64,000 bases of DNA from Phylloscopus collybita (lineage: Eukaryota; Chordata; Aves; Passeriformes; Phylloscopidae). Each line of letters begins with the position of its first letter. The first letter of the stretch is position 1. The stretch covers positions 12,688,001 through 12,752,000 of the forward strand of contig JAJNNQ010000009.1 of the NCBI GenBank assembly GCA_027886175.1. Reading direction: 5' to 3'. The notes under the pieces were generated by a model. It saw only the letters and a list, made by a program, of their open reading frames with translations, made no database searches and was not told where the DNA came from. A program made the position numbers and the translations under genes. This document shows positions 12,337-26,000 of the stretch, one piece after another.

Positions 12337-14257
12337 CACTTATCAAGGCAAGAATGAGGTTATTAAAGAAAAAAAAGTGGTCCATTTTAATGATGCTTGA
12401 ATTCCAGAATGTTAATATCAATGAGAATATTTATATTAGTTACAAAAAGAAAGGGCTGTTTTGACAGTACAAACCTATGCCCCTTGCTCTTAAGTCGTAT
12501 TCTTTTCTTTCTTCAATGCCATTTTTAGAGAGATTATAAATAAATCTATAACACTTTCCTATGTACTGTACAACTATATTACTCTAACTAATCTTGATAT
12601 AACTATCAGGAAGTGAGTTAGCTGTTCATTCTTTTGTATTTTATGGATCCCAAGTCACATTTTTCCTAGATAATGGAAATGTGATGAGTATTCTGACAAA
12701 TTCTCTTTATATGAATCTTTCTTCATTTTTGCACAAGAAATAATCACAAACATTTATACAATCTTACATCTGAACTAAGTAAATTAATTCAAGATTTCCA
12801 CTCTAAATTTGTGCTTATGAAGCCATGAATATATTTCCTGTTCTCTTTATCTCTCCAAAGGGATGCCATCCATTCTCTCACCATAAAAGCTGCAATCTAA
12901 AGACCATTGACTGGCAGCATGATGCTATTTTATTGGCATATGGGGTTAAGAATATAGCATGAAAGTGAATGGATTTTGAATATATTTGGTTGTTTGATGT
13001 CCATCACTTTGAAACACCAGTGTTAATATTAGCAATTATAGACTTCTTTCTTTACTGTCACACAAAATAGGTTTGATTTTTCTTTCATTTATTGTAGCTG
13101 TATTCTGTCACTTCACTGAAGTTATACTGATTTCAATGTAAGTTAAGAATTATATTGAATTTGGTTTTGCCAGAATAAATTACTCTCAAGGGACATGACT
13201 GAAGATCAGAGAAAAAGAATGTTGAAAGACTGTCCTTCAGTATGTGCTGGATCAGGCTCTTCACAAACTTTAAAATGCTTCTCTGCAGAAGTCTCTGGAG
13301 AGCCTTTGAGAGACATTTTGGTGGAGTCTGATGAACTCTATTGGAAAGACCTGTGACTTTTCACAGTCAGAAATCAAAAGATCTGAAGGGCAAGTCAAGA
13401 AAAGATGAGCATCTTATGCTGAGGAAGAATGACCAGATCATAGCCTTTTATTATTATTACTATGAATGACTGCTGGACATGGCTTAGGAGACAGATATCA
13501 AAATGAGGCTGCCAAAGGTTAATGTTAGCATGAGTTACGTGACAGCAGGCTGAACTTTGTGGGAATTTAGAGGAGATTGCTGGCAGTCTTTTGAGGGTGG
13601 TACTTTGCAAGGACAACTATACACATCAGAAATATCATACAAGGTTGAAATGACTGAGAAACCTATCCAAAAATCCTCAAATTTGTGTATTGATATAACA
13701 AAAATTGGACTGGTGCAGAAAAAGAGACTGTGGATGAGTTATTTGTGAGGAGACTAGGCCAGAGAATGAGAGGCTAAGTAACTGGAAAAGGGATAATATA
13801 GTTCAAATTGTACAATCCTTCCAGACTTTTGATGTCTCCAGGCTAACTGGGACAATAAATAGAATGTGTTTGTCTTAATGTATGACACACATCAAATTCA
13901 GTGCCACAGTCAGGACTAGGGTGGGGATAGGGTGTTTTCTTTTGTGTTTAGGGAGTCGTCAAATGAGCAAACTGAACTGCCAGTGCCCATCCCTTCTCTG
14001 ATCACATCAGCAGCTACTCACCATTTATTATCATTAATATTTTAATAGATTATGTTCACACAGTGAAATATTTGTTGAGGACTCTGACCATCATTAAGAT
14101 TGCAAAGCTCAGGGTGCTGCACGCATCCTGGGATTCCCAGGGTCAACAGTGTCACCCGTCATCATTTGAATAAAAATTTCTCAGGTGTCTTATGCCTTGG
14201 TCTACCTTGGCCAAGCCATAGCTCAACACAGAGTGTCACATAATACTTAAGGATGAA
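12337..14257. other. Non-coding stretch with a possible old palindromic repeat
   Basis: No gene is recognised. Around 13085-13170 words such as 'cttcactgaagttatactg' and 'atttcaatgtaagtt' resemble an old sauropsid inverted-repeat element built on 'ccattgacttcaatgg'-type motifs. The match is weak and I would not defend it alone. The rest is AT-rich unique sequence. Confidence 0.5.
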
Positions 14258-14313
14258 ATTTATATATACATATTTATAAATTTAAATATATATATATTAT
14301 ATATATATTTAAA
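14258..14313. repeat. AT-rich tract with a perfect palindrome
   Basis: An AT-only stretch ends in a perfect inverted repeat. The 16-bp arm at 14281-14296 is the reverse complement of 14298-14313, with a single T between them. Such sequences can extrude as cruciforms and are prone to length change. Nothing suggests a mobile element. Confidence 0.85.
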
Positions 14314-15315
14314 ATCAGCCTACAGCGCCATGTAATTTTGTCTAAATCTTTGGCCTTTTAAAAAGATGGCTGCCCAATAAGATATACCCTTCTGAGGTTA
14401 TGTATAAATATTGAAAGATCCCCTGTCCTGGAGATAAGAATTTTTAGATATGTGGAAAAACAATTCTGAAATCATGAACCTACAGTTTTTTAGATTCCTT
14501 TGGAAGCACCAAGTCATCCAGTAGAGGGAGTGCATGCTACCTTAAAAATTACTAAAGACTAGTTGAATCATATTGGTTGAATAATTTATTGTACAATTCT
14601 TATCTTTCAAATAAATTATTCAGAAAATATATTTTTCCATTATTCACCAGTGTCTAGTGCTCCTGGAATAATTCACACCTACATTAATCACAAATTTTAC
14701 TCAGTGAATTCAATTATTATTTAAAATAAAACATCCATGCCCAGAATTGTGCAAACCACAGAAAGTGGTGTTGAAGGCAAATAAAAACATCATCAGTTAA
14801 CTATTCAGATGACTTATTTGACACCATAGAATATGAGCCACTATATGTTCATTTTAATGATGGGAGAGTGGATCAAGACAAACATAAAATGAAAATATTT
14901 GCCAAAAATATAAAAAATGGAGAAGAGCACTAAGATAGCTGCTTCTAACTTTGACAGTGACCAGTTATGCTTAGGAAGTATTAGAAGACATACTCTACTT
15001 GTTAAGATCAAGAGAATGGCATGGTTTGTCAGTGAATAAAAAATGATACTTTCAAAAAAGTATTTGACATTAAATGATGTCAATGTTAGGAAAGAGGAAA
15101 TTTCATTCATTTTATTTAGAAATTAATCAAATTAGTAGAGGTTTTGTGTCAAACTTTCATAAACCCTTAGGCTTGGGCTGTTACTGCAATGAGAGCTGGA
15201 TGTTAATCTCGTTAGGTGAGGGAAGAAGAACTGCAAAACAGGGTAAAATTATATACCCTTTGGCAGTTTTCCTCAGATTTAATGTGGCAGAAAGAGGTGT
15301 TGTTTCACAATAAAT
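14314..15315. other. Non-coding stretch
   Basis: AT-rich unique sequence. A block at about 14560-14660 is dense in 'aataaattattc'-like words and resembles conserved non-coding DNA in texture only. No gene, RNA or transposon is recognised. Confidence 0.5.
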
Positions 15316-15410
15316 CATAGAATCATTTAGGTTGGAAAACTCTCCAAGACCATTGATTCCAGCTGTTAATCAGCACTTCCAAGTCCACCACTGTGTCCCT
15401 AAGTGCCATA
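15316..15410 (-). mobile_element. Short CR1 LINE 3' tail
   Basis: The plus strand begins with 'tcatagaatcatttaggttg' and continues with 'gttaatcagcacttccaagt', 'ccaccactgtgtccctaag' and 'tgccat'. This is the reverse complement of the end of an avian CR1 subfamily whose tail carries 'gcacttagtgccat'. Only about 95 bp remain, typical of severe 5' truncation. The terminal octamer at 15316 appears intact, so the insertion's 3' boundary is visible. Confidence 0.92.
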
Positions 15411-18400
15411 TTGAGGAATGGGGTGAGCCTCAGCCCAAACCAAAGGCTTATTCCTCTAGAATCTCTGACAGCAAACAATTTGCTTTGAGGATACTTAATT
15501 TTCAGTGTGATTTCTGTCAACAGTAATAGGAAATTAATCCCAGGCATCAAAATCTATTTCCATAACAACAGGCCCACATTATCAGGATTTTGCACAATAA
15601 CAAAGTTAGTTTACACTTATTGAAATGTTGTTGTACGTTGTGGCAGAGGTAATTAATGCTATAACTGATCAACTTATTTTAGGGTTTTATAGATACTTTC
15701 AATCACTAATCCTTGTGTCATGACTTTTCTTGTTTTTCACTGGGAGAATAATATCAACAGGCAGTTGCTGTTGAAGTAGAAGCTTCAGGAGAGACCCCCA
15801 TTAAGGTTGTGGATTTATGTTAATTAGAGTCTGGCTGAGTTAAATGAAAGTACAAACTCATTTAAACTCAAGTTTTCAAATAGGTTTGGAGTGTTCTCAC
15901 TTACAGCTCCAGCTCATATGAGGAACAGATTTAAGGCTACATAGAGATTTGTGTTTTAGTATCACAACCAGCCTAGTGTTACTTTTCCCTTGTTCCTAAT
16001 GAAATCCTGCACATCTCTGAACTTAAAATGTTACCTATGCCGCATCTGTCACTAAACTCAAAATTTTTAATATTGCCATGACCTGCTTTCTTGTTTTATG
16101 TTACATTAGGAAAAGGCTAAGGAACAGAGTACTGTAGGCTGTACAGGCAACTTTTGTTGTAAAACGTCCCTGCCTACCCCTACACTTCATCTGCTGGGGT
16201 TCCCCTTGTCCTGATGCTGACCTGCTGGTGACACTGGCTGGACCTTGCAGCCCTGCCTGCAGCCAGTATCAGGGTGAGGCTGGTGAGACCAGGCTCGGGC
16301 AGGACACGTCCTCAGGAGGGCTGAGGGGGGGTGGATGTGCCTGGTGCATTCCAGCCTCAGGGACCTTGGCTTGGCGTGGGGCCAACGAAGCAAAGCTTTC
16401 TATTTCAGGCTGTTGCACACTGCCCCCTCCCTCACAGTATCAAAGGCAGAGATTTGTATTCCAAATGGAGCAATGACCTTTGATCTTGCTTTTTAATTAA
16501 GCATCTAGCTAGAAGGTCTCACAGGCCATGTTATTACCTGTGGGTTTATTATTAGATATTAAGATAAAGGATTCAGAGTATATGGTCCTGGCCCTTTATC
16601 TTTTCTCCCAATACCTTTCAGCTTGTTTCTGTCTGTAATTCTACAGATTTTATGCCAGTAATAAAATCCAAATTAAGAAAACAATGGCTCAGACTTATAA
16701 AGAGATTGGGCTAACTGGTGTGGTTTCTGTGGAGGTGGTAAGCTGAATTTGTCCTGTGGTATTTCAAAGAAATGGGCATATTAGAAAAGTGTCGGGCATT
16801 GAAAAAAATCAAGCTAAACAAGATACCAAAGCTGACTCTAACCTGTCAAACCCCTTCCCACACATGGAAGTTTTGAAGTACAATGAAAAGATTAAGTGAA
16901 GCCATAATTATATCTTGTTTAACTTGGCCTTTTAAACAGCTAACCCTTCAACTTGCTTTTCCTCTTCACATGTCTGCATCAACAAATCAACAAATAATTA
17001 AAAAACATATCTATGCTTCTGCTTTGCTGAATATTACACACGCATTTAAACATATGTTTAATGGCTTTAAGCAATCAGGATTTATCTCCTTTTTCTTCAA
17101 AATATCTTTCTTTTTTCTTTTGAAAAGATGGCTGAAGTCATGTACTCTATGCCCTTGTGGGAAAGAATTAATCTTGGACTGGAATGTATAGGGATCATTG
17201 TCCTAATAGGATTTAAGCAATTTTTTCTTCTTACTTTTCAGTATTCACAGTGGCTGGGAAGAAGTGGGTTTGCATGGCTCTTTCCCATATTAGTTTCTGT
17301 TAGAAAGGTGCTCTAATGGCCATTTAACTCATGGTGATTACACAAAGTGCTGAAAATAGGATTAGTACTTTTAACTACCTTTTAAAAGATAACTGACTGT
17401 CATCATGTTTTGTGGCTGGGCATTCTATTATTTTCTTTCTTTGAATCCTACAGTAAACCTCTGCAAATCTCAAAAACAAGCAGACTGGATAGTAGAAGTC
17501 CCTGACTTCTTTGGTTCCAGTCACTCAGAAGGGTTCTATTTGTGCTGTAACTACCTGAATATGGATGTTTTGAAATAGTTTTAGGAAGGTGCTGGAGGAG
17601 GAGACTAAGATGAGAAATCAGCATCCAAAAAAAAAAAATTACTTGATGTTCTGGTGGCAGCTGTATAGAGATCTCTTTAGGAGGGAGTGGCATGATGGGT
17701 ATATATTCAGGTTAGAGAAGGCTTGTCCCGCTGATGGTGCTGTCATTCACTCTCTACCAGTTAGTCCTTCTCCTTTCCCAGAGTCATAATGGTCGTTTCT
17801 CTTGCTCAGCTGAAGCTTCTGCAGCATGAGATCTGACTATAACCTGAATATCACTGATAGCAGGCTCCCAAAAGATAATGAAATTACTTCACAATAATCC
17901 CATCCTAAAATTCTTTCTCACTGAAAGCAATCTAAAAAATCCACTCATCCTTCTTTGGGAATTTGACATATTTTTTTCCCCAAGAAAAATTTAGAAAAAA
18001 ATTAGAGTGCTACAGTATCAAAAACAGCCTCTGATGCTTCAGATTTCTTCCTGAAATATGATGCTTGCAGTATGCCCAGATTACATAAACTTGCATGTCC
18101 TGTATATAAACCAATTCAGAACATCAGGAAACATATTGTTTTTCTTACCCACCATTTTTTTTGCCATCCATGTGGCTTGCAGAGGTGAGAAGGGATGATA
18201 AATTAGTTTTACTTTGAGAGGATTTTAAAAGCGTGAGAGTTTTAGAAGTCGCCCCGCTCATTCTGGTTACTCCTGCTGACTTCATTAGCTTTTCACCCTG
18301 GTAAGTCACAGGTCAATCTCATATTGAAAACGTGCTCCCACACTCTTAAGAAATGTCCTTGGTGAGAAACTGCAATTAATAAATAACAAACAGTAATATG

Positions 18401-21400
18401 TGGAAGGCAATGAGTATCCTGAAAGAACAGAATCTGAATTTTGTAAGGAGCTGCACAATGTATTTCCAGTTTCTAAAGGGGGAACTAAGACAGATCCTCT
18501 CTGTCCTATGTAGCAGTATATTGCTCAACAAATTTATTGCAAGAAGTTGGGTTTTTTTCCCCTCTGTAAACAATTCAGATAGATGTGAACAACTTCCAAA
18601 TAGCAACATAAGTTTAATTCATCTGTCTCAAGTGACATAACATATGTCACTAGTGCCTGCTGCAGAAGCAAGGAAGTCTGCTACATTGTGCAGTATTATA
18701 CTTTACAGCCATACAAACCATGTTTTTAGTAGTACAGCATTTTGAAAGAGGAATATACATGGTAACTATGGCAAACCTTTCTGCACCCACCTCCCTTCTG
18801 TAGGGTGCAAAATTTTGCCATTTTTTTCTGAGGGGGCTTGGTATGGAACTTCAAATTCTTGGAAGGGAGTGGGTTATTTTTTTTAGGTGAAAAATTCCTT
18901 TTGAGGTTAAAAGGCAAAGCTTTTTCACCTTTTTATTTTTTTATCTGCTGTGAATCTAAAATGTGACTTGAATGTGAAAAGTGAAGTTGTTGATTCACTA
19001 AAATGCTGAGTCTACTTTCTGAAAAATTAAGCAATTTTTGATATAAATTCTACCACTCCAGTAGTCTGTGTAGTATAGTTTGGTGTTTGACAATGTAATT
19101 GTTTCAATGAAAAACCACAAAATCTGAGTGAGAGGTGAGATCATATTTGTCTAGAGGAGACATTTTTCAATAAATTCAATAGGTGACACTCACCAATTGC
19201 GTTTCTGCCATAAAGAAATGTGACACAAACTCCGGTTCTGTAGCTAACAAAGCAGAAACTCTAGCCTGCTATGAAACCAATGGCCAACCTAACACACCTC
19301 TTCACAGAGAAACCTTAAGCCAGACAGGTAGGAAGACCTTGGGCATCTGTGATAACCTTACCTGTTCCAAAACTTTTTTTAAAAGTTATGTCAGTATTTG
19401 TGTAGCATGCTCAACCAAGAACCTGAACCTGTTCTCCAGCCCTAGAATGAACACAGGCTTTTTAAATTTATATACAATTACAGGGCCTGCCTATGTAGAT
19501 AATAACATTAGCTCTTTAGAAACATCATACCAAAAGATTTAAAGTGAGGTCGAGTCATGGCATGTAGCATCTATCATCTATATAACTGACCATAATATTT
19601 TAATGCAAAAAGCTTTCAAACAATTTAAAAATATTGAGATCTAGGAGTGGAAAAGAGCCTGAGTACATGATAGTTCCACCTTTAAGAGTCAAGCAAAGTA
19701 TTGAAAAAGTAAACTCTCTATTTAGCCATTTCTATACAGAGGGAGCCCCAAAACTATTTATCAGCAAGAGATGACAAAAACAACTACAAAGAATATATAC
19801 AACCCTCCCCACCGAACAGATGTTTTACCACTTACATGCCACAGTCCTGAAATTTTCAGAATTACTCAGATGCTGCAGAAGCTGTGAGACCTCACTGTTT
19901 ATTGCTCCTAGTGGATATAAAATCAAATAATGATTTGTTTGTCATTTAATTTTATGGAAAGTTTTACACTGTCTAGCCCAGAACAACTGTGTGGATCTTT
20001 CAAATGAGACATAAAAACTTGAGGTTTTAACCACTTCGTTTCATTAATATCTGTTGAGGATATGAGGTTATTTTTTTTCTTGGGGGTAGGGCTGGTGTTT
20101 TGTTTGGGGTTTTTGAGATTAAGAGTATTAAGAGTATTAACATGCTGACTCTGGTAATTACATTAGTTTTAACTACATATCCTCCTGCATCTTCAATGGA
20201 ATATGGTTTGCTTGTCTCCTGATGTATTGTGCATTTCTGGTTTGTGCTACTAAATGATTTGCTTAAGTGTGCCCAAAGCTTTCTACTGGCAACATGTAGC
20301 ATCAATTTGCTTATTTGGCACTCTTTGTACCTTTTCTTTCTGACTCTTCAGCCTGGAGTGGGACCAGACCCATTCAAAGGATGGGTGTGGAGAGCACTGC
20401 CCTCCTCCCCCAGTATAAGCAGAACTTTCCTTGAGCAAAGGCTTTGCCATTTGTGAAGAAGGAACAAATTTCATTTCTCATATCATATGCTCTCCACAGG
20501 TGTCAGAAAGAACCACAGTGGCAAGTGAAAACTAAGGACAAAAGCTGATGGTAGCACACAGGAAAATCCTCAACTCACTAATATTTCCTGTGCTGTACAC
20601 TGGCTGATTTTCAGTTTATTTCTTTCCTAGAAAAAGTATGGGAAGGGTCTTTCAAAACAGCGTAAAGGACTGAAGCGCAGAATTTACATTCAATTTCTGT
20701 TAGAGTAAAGCACCTAAACCCACAGGTCCCTTGGAAATCCTAGCTATTGAATGTAATAGCAGGGAGCAGAGCCAGAGGCTCTATGTGGTCCCCTGGGAAT
20801 TAAACTGTTGCCAAACCTTTTTATGTGTAAAACACTCAGAGCTGCAATCGAAAGAGCAATACAGAACCTTGAGTAGACAGATAATAAACCATGATTAAAT
20901 ATAAACTACTGTCCTTTCTTTCCCAGAATAAATGGTGCTGACTTTACCAGTTTTGAAGGATGCTCTTTGGCTCTGCTCTTGGGGCAATGGAAACTGATGA
21001 TAAGACAAGCAATGCAGCAAATAAAAATAAGGTGACATTGCACAGGTTAGTGAGACTCTGCTGGAAGAGATACCTTGGCATGCACAGAGAGGTCAGCCTT
21101 AACTGATCTGGATGGTGATTCTTGTACAGTGAAGGTACAGGCAAGGAGAGACTGTTTTGGGACATTCTGACTAAGAATATGGCCAAGCTACTTCTGCTAT
21201 TTATTTGGGGTGAAATGGTCTCAGGAACAGTCTACCACTGCTACATCTCAGGCCTTAAAGTTTTCATGATTTAGAACAAACTATCAATATGTGCAAACAG
21301 TGTTTGTGATTGACTGGAGGGATGTGTAAGTGAAACAGGGATGTATTCTGCTCATGGATACAGCAATTTTTTCTAGGTTGGTCTGTTTAAATGAATTTTA

Positions 21401-23022
21401 AAGTTACAAAATTGTTTAACAAACAAGTGCTGTTTTCCCTACTGGTAGTTTTAGTTTTCTCAATTGTAATTTGCAGGGGTGACCAGTTCATTGTGAACTA
21501 TAAATGTATACTTACAGACATGATAAAAGAGAGGGGAAGTATTGTGGTCATATCTGGTCAGCTTTATCTTCAGAACTTTGCAACAGTATAACAGGCATTA
21601 TTGGGCAACGCAAGACTTTTTTTCTTAAAGCAAATGGCAGAAGAACAGTTAGCTATACAGAATTATTTCACTTGATTTGGTTGGCTTTTGAAAAAATCAT
21701 TCACCTCTATGTTAGAAGGATAATAATGTAAGACAATATTCCTGGCAAATTAAATGTTGTTGAAATTGGAGTGAAAAAAATAAAATTAAAACACAGCCAT
21801 CATTCATCTTTTCTGCAAGTAAAAGCTAAATAAAGCATGTTTTGTGTTCATATAGTTTAGGTAAGTTATGAGCAACTTTCTGCAAGTGAGTGATCCAGAG
21901 CTCTTTTAACTTTGTTCTAGAAATGAGAGCCATAAACTCCCAGACAGTGTGTGGGACTCTAAACCAATAGCCACTGAATGGAAACAGGATTGAGTGAGAG
22001 TCTTTGTTGGAGATTGATGTGAACAAATATTGCCAATTGTTTGTCCAACAAGGCTCAGTGTGCTTTTTAGCAAAAGCAGGAATGTGGAGGAGACTTGGTT
22101 AGGTGATAGCACCATACTATTGCGTGTCTGCTGGGATTCTTGGTTACCTCAACGGAGGCACTGAGAATTCAGAAGGGCCTCTGAGATCTGTGACAGTGAT
22201 TTAAAAATCTGAGAGCAAAGAATTCCAGCAGCTAATTTAGTTTAGTTTATAAAAAACATGGTTCCTGGCAAGCTGAACAGGAGCACTAATGGATATGCAG
22301 GGAAGATAATTAGCTCTTTAATTTGAGAAGCAATATTAGAACAATTAAAACAAAGTTCTGGAAGATAAAGAGAATGCTAGTGTTGGATATTGTCAATAAA
22401 AGTCTCTATATGTAAATAAATAAAATAGAACAGTTATATAGCATATGTTAAACAGAGCATCCTAGCACAGGTACTCTTTCTGGCTCAATTAAGCAATTAA
22501 CAATCTCAGAAATCAAAAGCAATATCCCAGCATCAAGTGGTAGTGCCCCACATGCATTCCCCTCCGCTCTTGGGAGCCCCTAACTACTCAAAGAATTTCA
22601 GAGCTGGTGTTAAAATCTGGCTCTCAATACTTTGACACTGTCAGTGGAGAGCAAGTCCTTGTTCTTATGCATGATCAGTTCAGAAAGTAAATCCTGCTGT
22701 TCCTGGCACTTTGGTTAATAGCCTTAGCCCCTGAAGCAGAAAATATGTGAGCACAGACAGATTTACCTGTACTCACACAGGTGCCACTTTCAAATTTGTT
22801 AAGATGCAGATAGGAGATGAGTAGGGTGCTCAAAAGCTGGAAGCAGATTTCAACCTAAGCACATCACTCAGAGTGCTGTTTTGAACTTGGCCCTTGAGAT
22901 AGTGAGAGTAAGCAGTCAGATAAACTCCTTCTGCTCAGCCTCCTTGCTGAATTGATTTTCCCCAGAAAACATTCATGGAACAAACACTACTGGAGATATC
23001 AGTGTATGTGCTTGGCTGGGCA
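15411..23022. other. Long non-coding stretch
   Basis: Over seven kilobases show no recognisable gene or transposon. Local features: a GC-rich block at about 16190-16440 (with a run of seven G near 16325), an 11-A run near 17628, and a short tandem repeat 'aagagtatt' twice near 20120. The open frame at 19183-19542 (119 codons, plus) has no family features, no splice signals of note and ordinary composition, so it is treated as chance. Confidence 0.55.
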
Positions 23023-23041
23023 TTTTTTTTTTTTTTTTTTT
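23023..23041. repeat. Poly-T tract
   Basis: Nineteen consecutive T. The sequence beside it does not match a recognised retroposed element, so it is listed as a plain homopolymer. Confidence 0.9.
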
Positions 23042-26000
23042 AAGTATTGGCTGCTTAAGAAAGGTTTGTACTTATTAACCTGCCACAGAAAATTTTTGAT
23101 GGCTTGGGAGTACCTTTAGGGCTTTACACAAAGATGCTGGCATGGCAACCACCCATCAAACCCAAAAAAAGCACAGCTAGAGCAGTAGAGATTTCTCAGA
23201 TGATTAGTTAAGCAAGGTGGGTTCAGATTTTGGTAGTCATTCTCTACTAAATAGCTGAAACTGCAGAGGTCTTCTACACTGACATGGTTTTTTGTATTTT
23301 AGAAGAAAGGAAGTAATTCTGCAAGCAAGAGCTTGGGCCATATCTAATCTCTGTAATAAATTAACAACATTTTCTCAACATAATGCTGAGTTTATATGAC
23401 CTTTATAAATCAAAATTATTTTCAATGATATCTTTATAATGAATAAATCTATGGCAGCAAAGAAATTAAGTCAGCTACTTTCTCTATGCACTAAATACTT
23501 GAGATTTATCTGGGTGTTTTGTTTGGTGTCTGTAAAACTCACTGGCTGTAAATTTTATGGTATTGCCTGAAGCATGTGTTTTCTATCAATACAGTGGAAT
23601 CAGATAATCATTGAAAATTGGCAAGTAAAATTCAAACACATCAGCTGCTGTGTTTTAAGGACCATATATATAACCTCCCAATGCAGAGAAGTACCTGGAG
23701 CCAAATCCAAGAAGGATGTTGATGCCAAATATGGAATTTAGGCAGAATTGAGCTATCCAGACAGAAAAGTATAATCTTTAAAATCTTTGTTTAAGCTTCT
23801 GTTTAACCCAAGAGGTGTTAAAACTCCCTCAGAAGCTCATTATTTTTGTTTTCAATGTATCTGGTCTTGAATAATGCACTACTTAGAAATGCTGCAGTAA
23901 CAGACTTTATTCACAAGTTAATTAGCATTTTGGTGTGTCATTCATTCCTGCATCTAACCATAGTCTTTGAGTTCCCTTGCCTAAATCCTTAGAGGGGCCT
24001 TGAGGCAGTAGATATGGCTGACCAGACTGGAGGTTGTGATTATTCTTTCTATTTGAATATGACCACAGGTATCCTTTTTATTTTTTTCCTCTTTTCTTAA
24101 TGGTCACAGTAATCTTGCAAAAAGGTGCCAATCCAGGCTCTCTTCTCAGCCTCTCGAAGAGGCTGAAGGCCAGGAAGAGTCAAGGATTTGTTGGTGACTC
24201 AAGACAGTCCCAGATCATCAAACTTTAGTCTTTCAGAAAGCAGATATGCTCCTCTAATCCTACTGTAACAGGAACACAAGAGAGAGAATAAAGATGTAAA
24301 GGAGATGTTCAATGAGCTTAGTGAGGGGCTCCTGAAGTAACCCTGCAACTTACCTAAGTGTTGTGCAAGGGAACTGCAGATGATGGTGCAATGTTCAAGT
24401 TCCACCAACTGCTCTGTTCAGATTATGAAATGTGAGGCTTCCTCTAGGTTTCTAGTTTACCTGTGGACTCTCCCATGAATTACTCCTAAATATAATAATT
24501 TTGCACAGGCATTCATTCCAATTTTTAATAGCAAAGTCAAGAATTAGAAATCACGATGCTCTTTACGTTTTCAAAGCGATGAACAAATATTAATTCAGTT
24601 TCTCCATAAAACCATAGGCTCCTTGTGATACTAATAGGCTGGCTGAATCATACCTTCCTTCATACTCATAATCCATAGCTTTTTTCCCAGTATATCTTGG
24701 AATTTATACAAATTGATTTTACAGCCATTTGTTTAAAAGAAATACAGCATTTCCAAAACACAAATTTACATTATTGTACTTGCTGTATGAAATTAAATTT
24801 GCAACACAAAACTGACAAGGTTATTTTTTATTTTTACATAAGGTTGGAACATCTTTGAAAAATAGTTTATACATTTAATTCCTTTAAGTGCTGAAAATGT
24901 ATCTTTCTCAGCTGAAAATGTATCTTTCTTAACATATTTTTTAACAGACATTGAAAAAATTCAATTCAATTCCAAAACTTTTTGGAACCTTATGAAATAG
25001 ACCCTATGCTAAAAACCCCTCCAAACCAAAACACACACCTTACAACAACCAGAAACCTTGTCAGTGTCTTGTTGCAACCTTTCGTCTCAATTGATAACCA
25101 GAAGAGCAAAAATATACTTTGAAGATGGCAAACTTCCTTGAACAAATGTCTTACAATACGTTTATTTTTATCCTGAAATGTGTGAAAACACTAACTGTGG
25201 TTTATAAATATGTAGGTATCACTCAGACAATCTAGTAGTGTCACACTGGGAGCCTGGGGTTTCACCAAGAAATGAGACTGACTTATTTAATCCTTTTCCA
25301 GTTCAAGGCCAACTTCAGTTCTCAGATATGCAGTATATAAAAACATGACCTCAGAGCCCCAGTAACTAGGCCTTTGCATAGAAGCAGGGTGGTCAGATTT
25401 TCAAGCTCTATTGTAATCTATCCATTATGCTCTTGAGACTAGAATCCAGTACTTTGGGAAAGCTATTTTTAAAATAAAACATGTCAGTTGTTTTATTGGT
25501 TTTGAAGTAACACAACTGCTGTCTTTTAGAGCAAGTAATGCATAGCACCTATTTTGACAGAGCTGAATGACTGCTCTATACCACATCAGGAATGTTTTTA
25601 TTCAAGGGCAGTTCAAAAGGATATATAATTGGCAGAAGAAAATGTACATCTCGTTTGTACCCTCTTGCATGTGAAATTGAAAGTGCTCCTTCCCACCCTA
25701 AAAGCTATTAAATATTAATTGTCATGGAAAGTCTGTGAATTTAATTCTGCACCCAAATCTATTTATGTATTTTATCTAATGGCTTTTTAAAAATCAAATC
25801 TATAAACAGTGTCTAGTACCCAAGATTGTTACTCATCCTTCTAGTGCAGTACCTTCATCAGAGGTATGAGATAATCAAGTTCCTTCTTATTTATATTTAA
25901 TCTGATCTTATTTGTCTTACATTTGTTGTTGCCAGGGGATCCTACCTCATCAGGACAGATGGACAGAGATCCCATTGGCACTGTGTTTCATTTGGCTGAA

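Noticed and set aside
18228..18305. Short plus-strand exon ending at a 'CTG|gtaagt' donor, with CpGs
   Set aside because: The interval is only about 55 bp and the coding frame runs into a stop at the donor. Words like 'cctgctgacttcatt' suggest an old repeat instead.
19183..19542. 119-codon plus-strand frame
   Set aside because: The predicted sequence is low in structure, with no motif or family resemblance and no splice signals of note.
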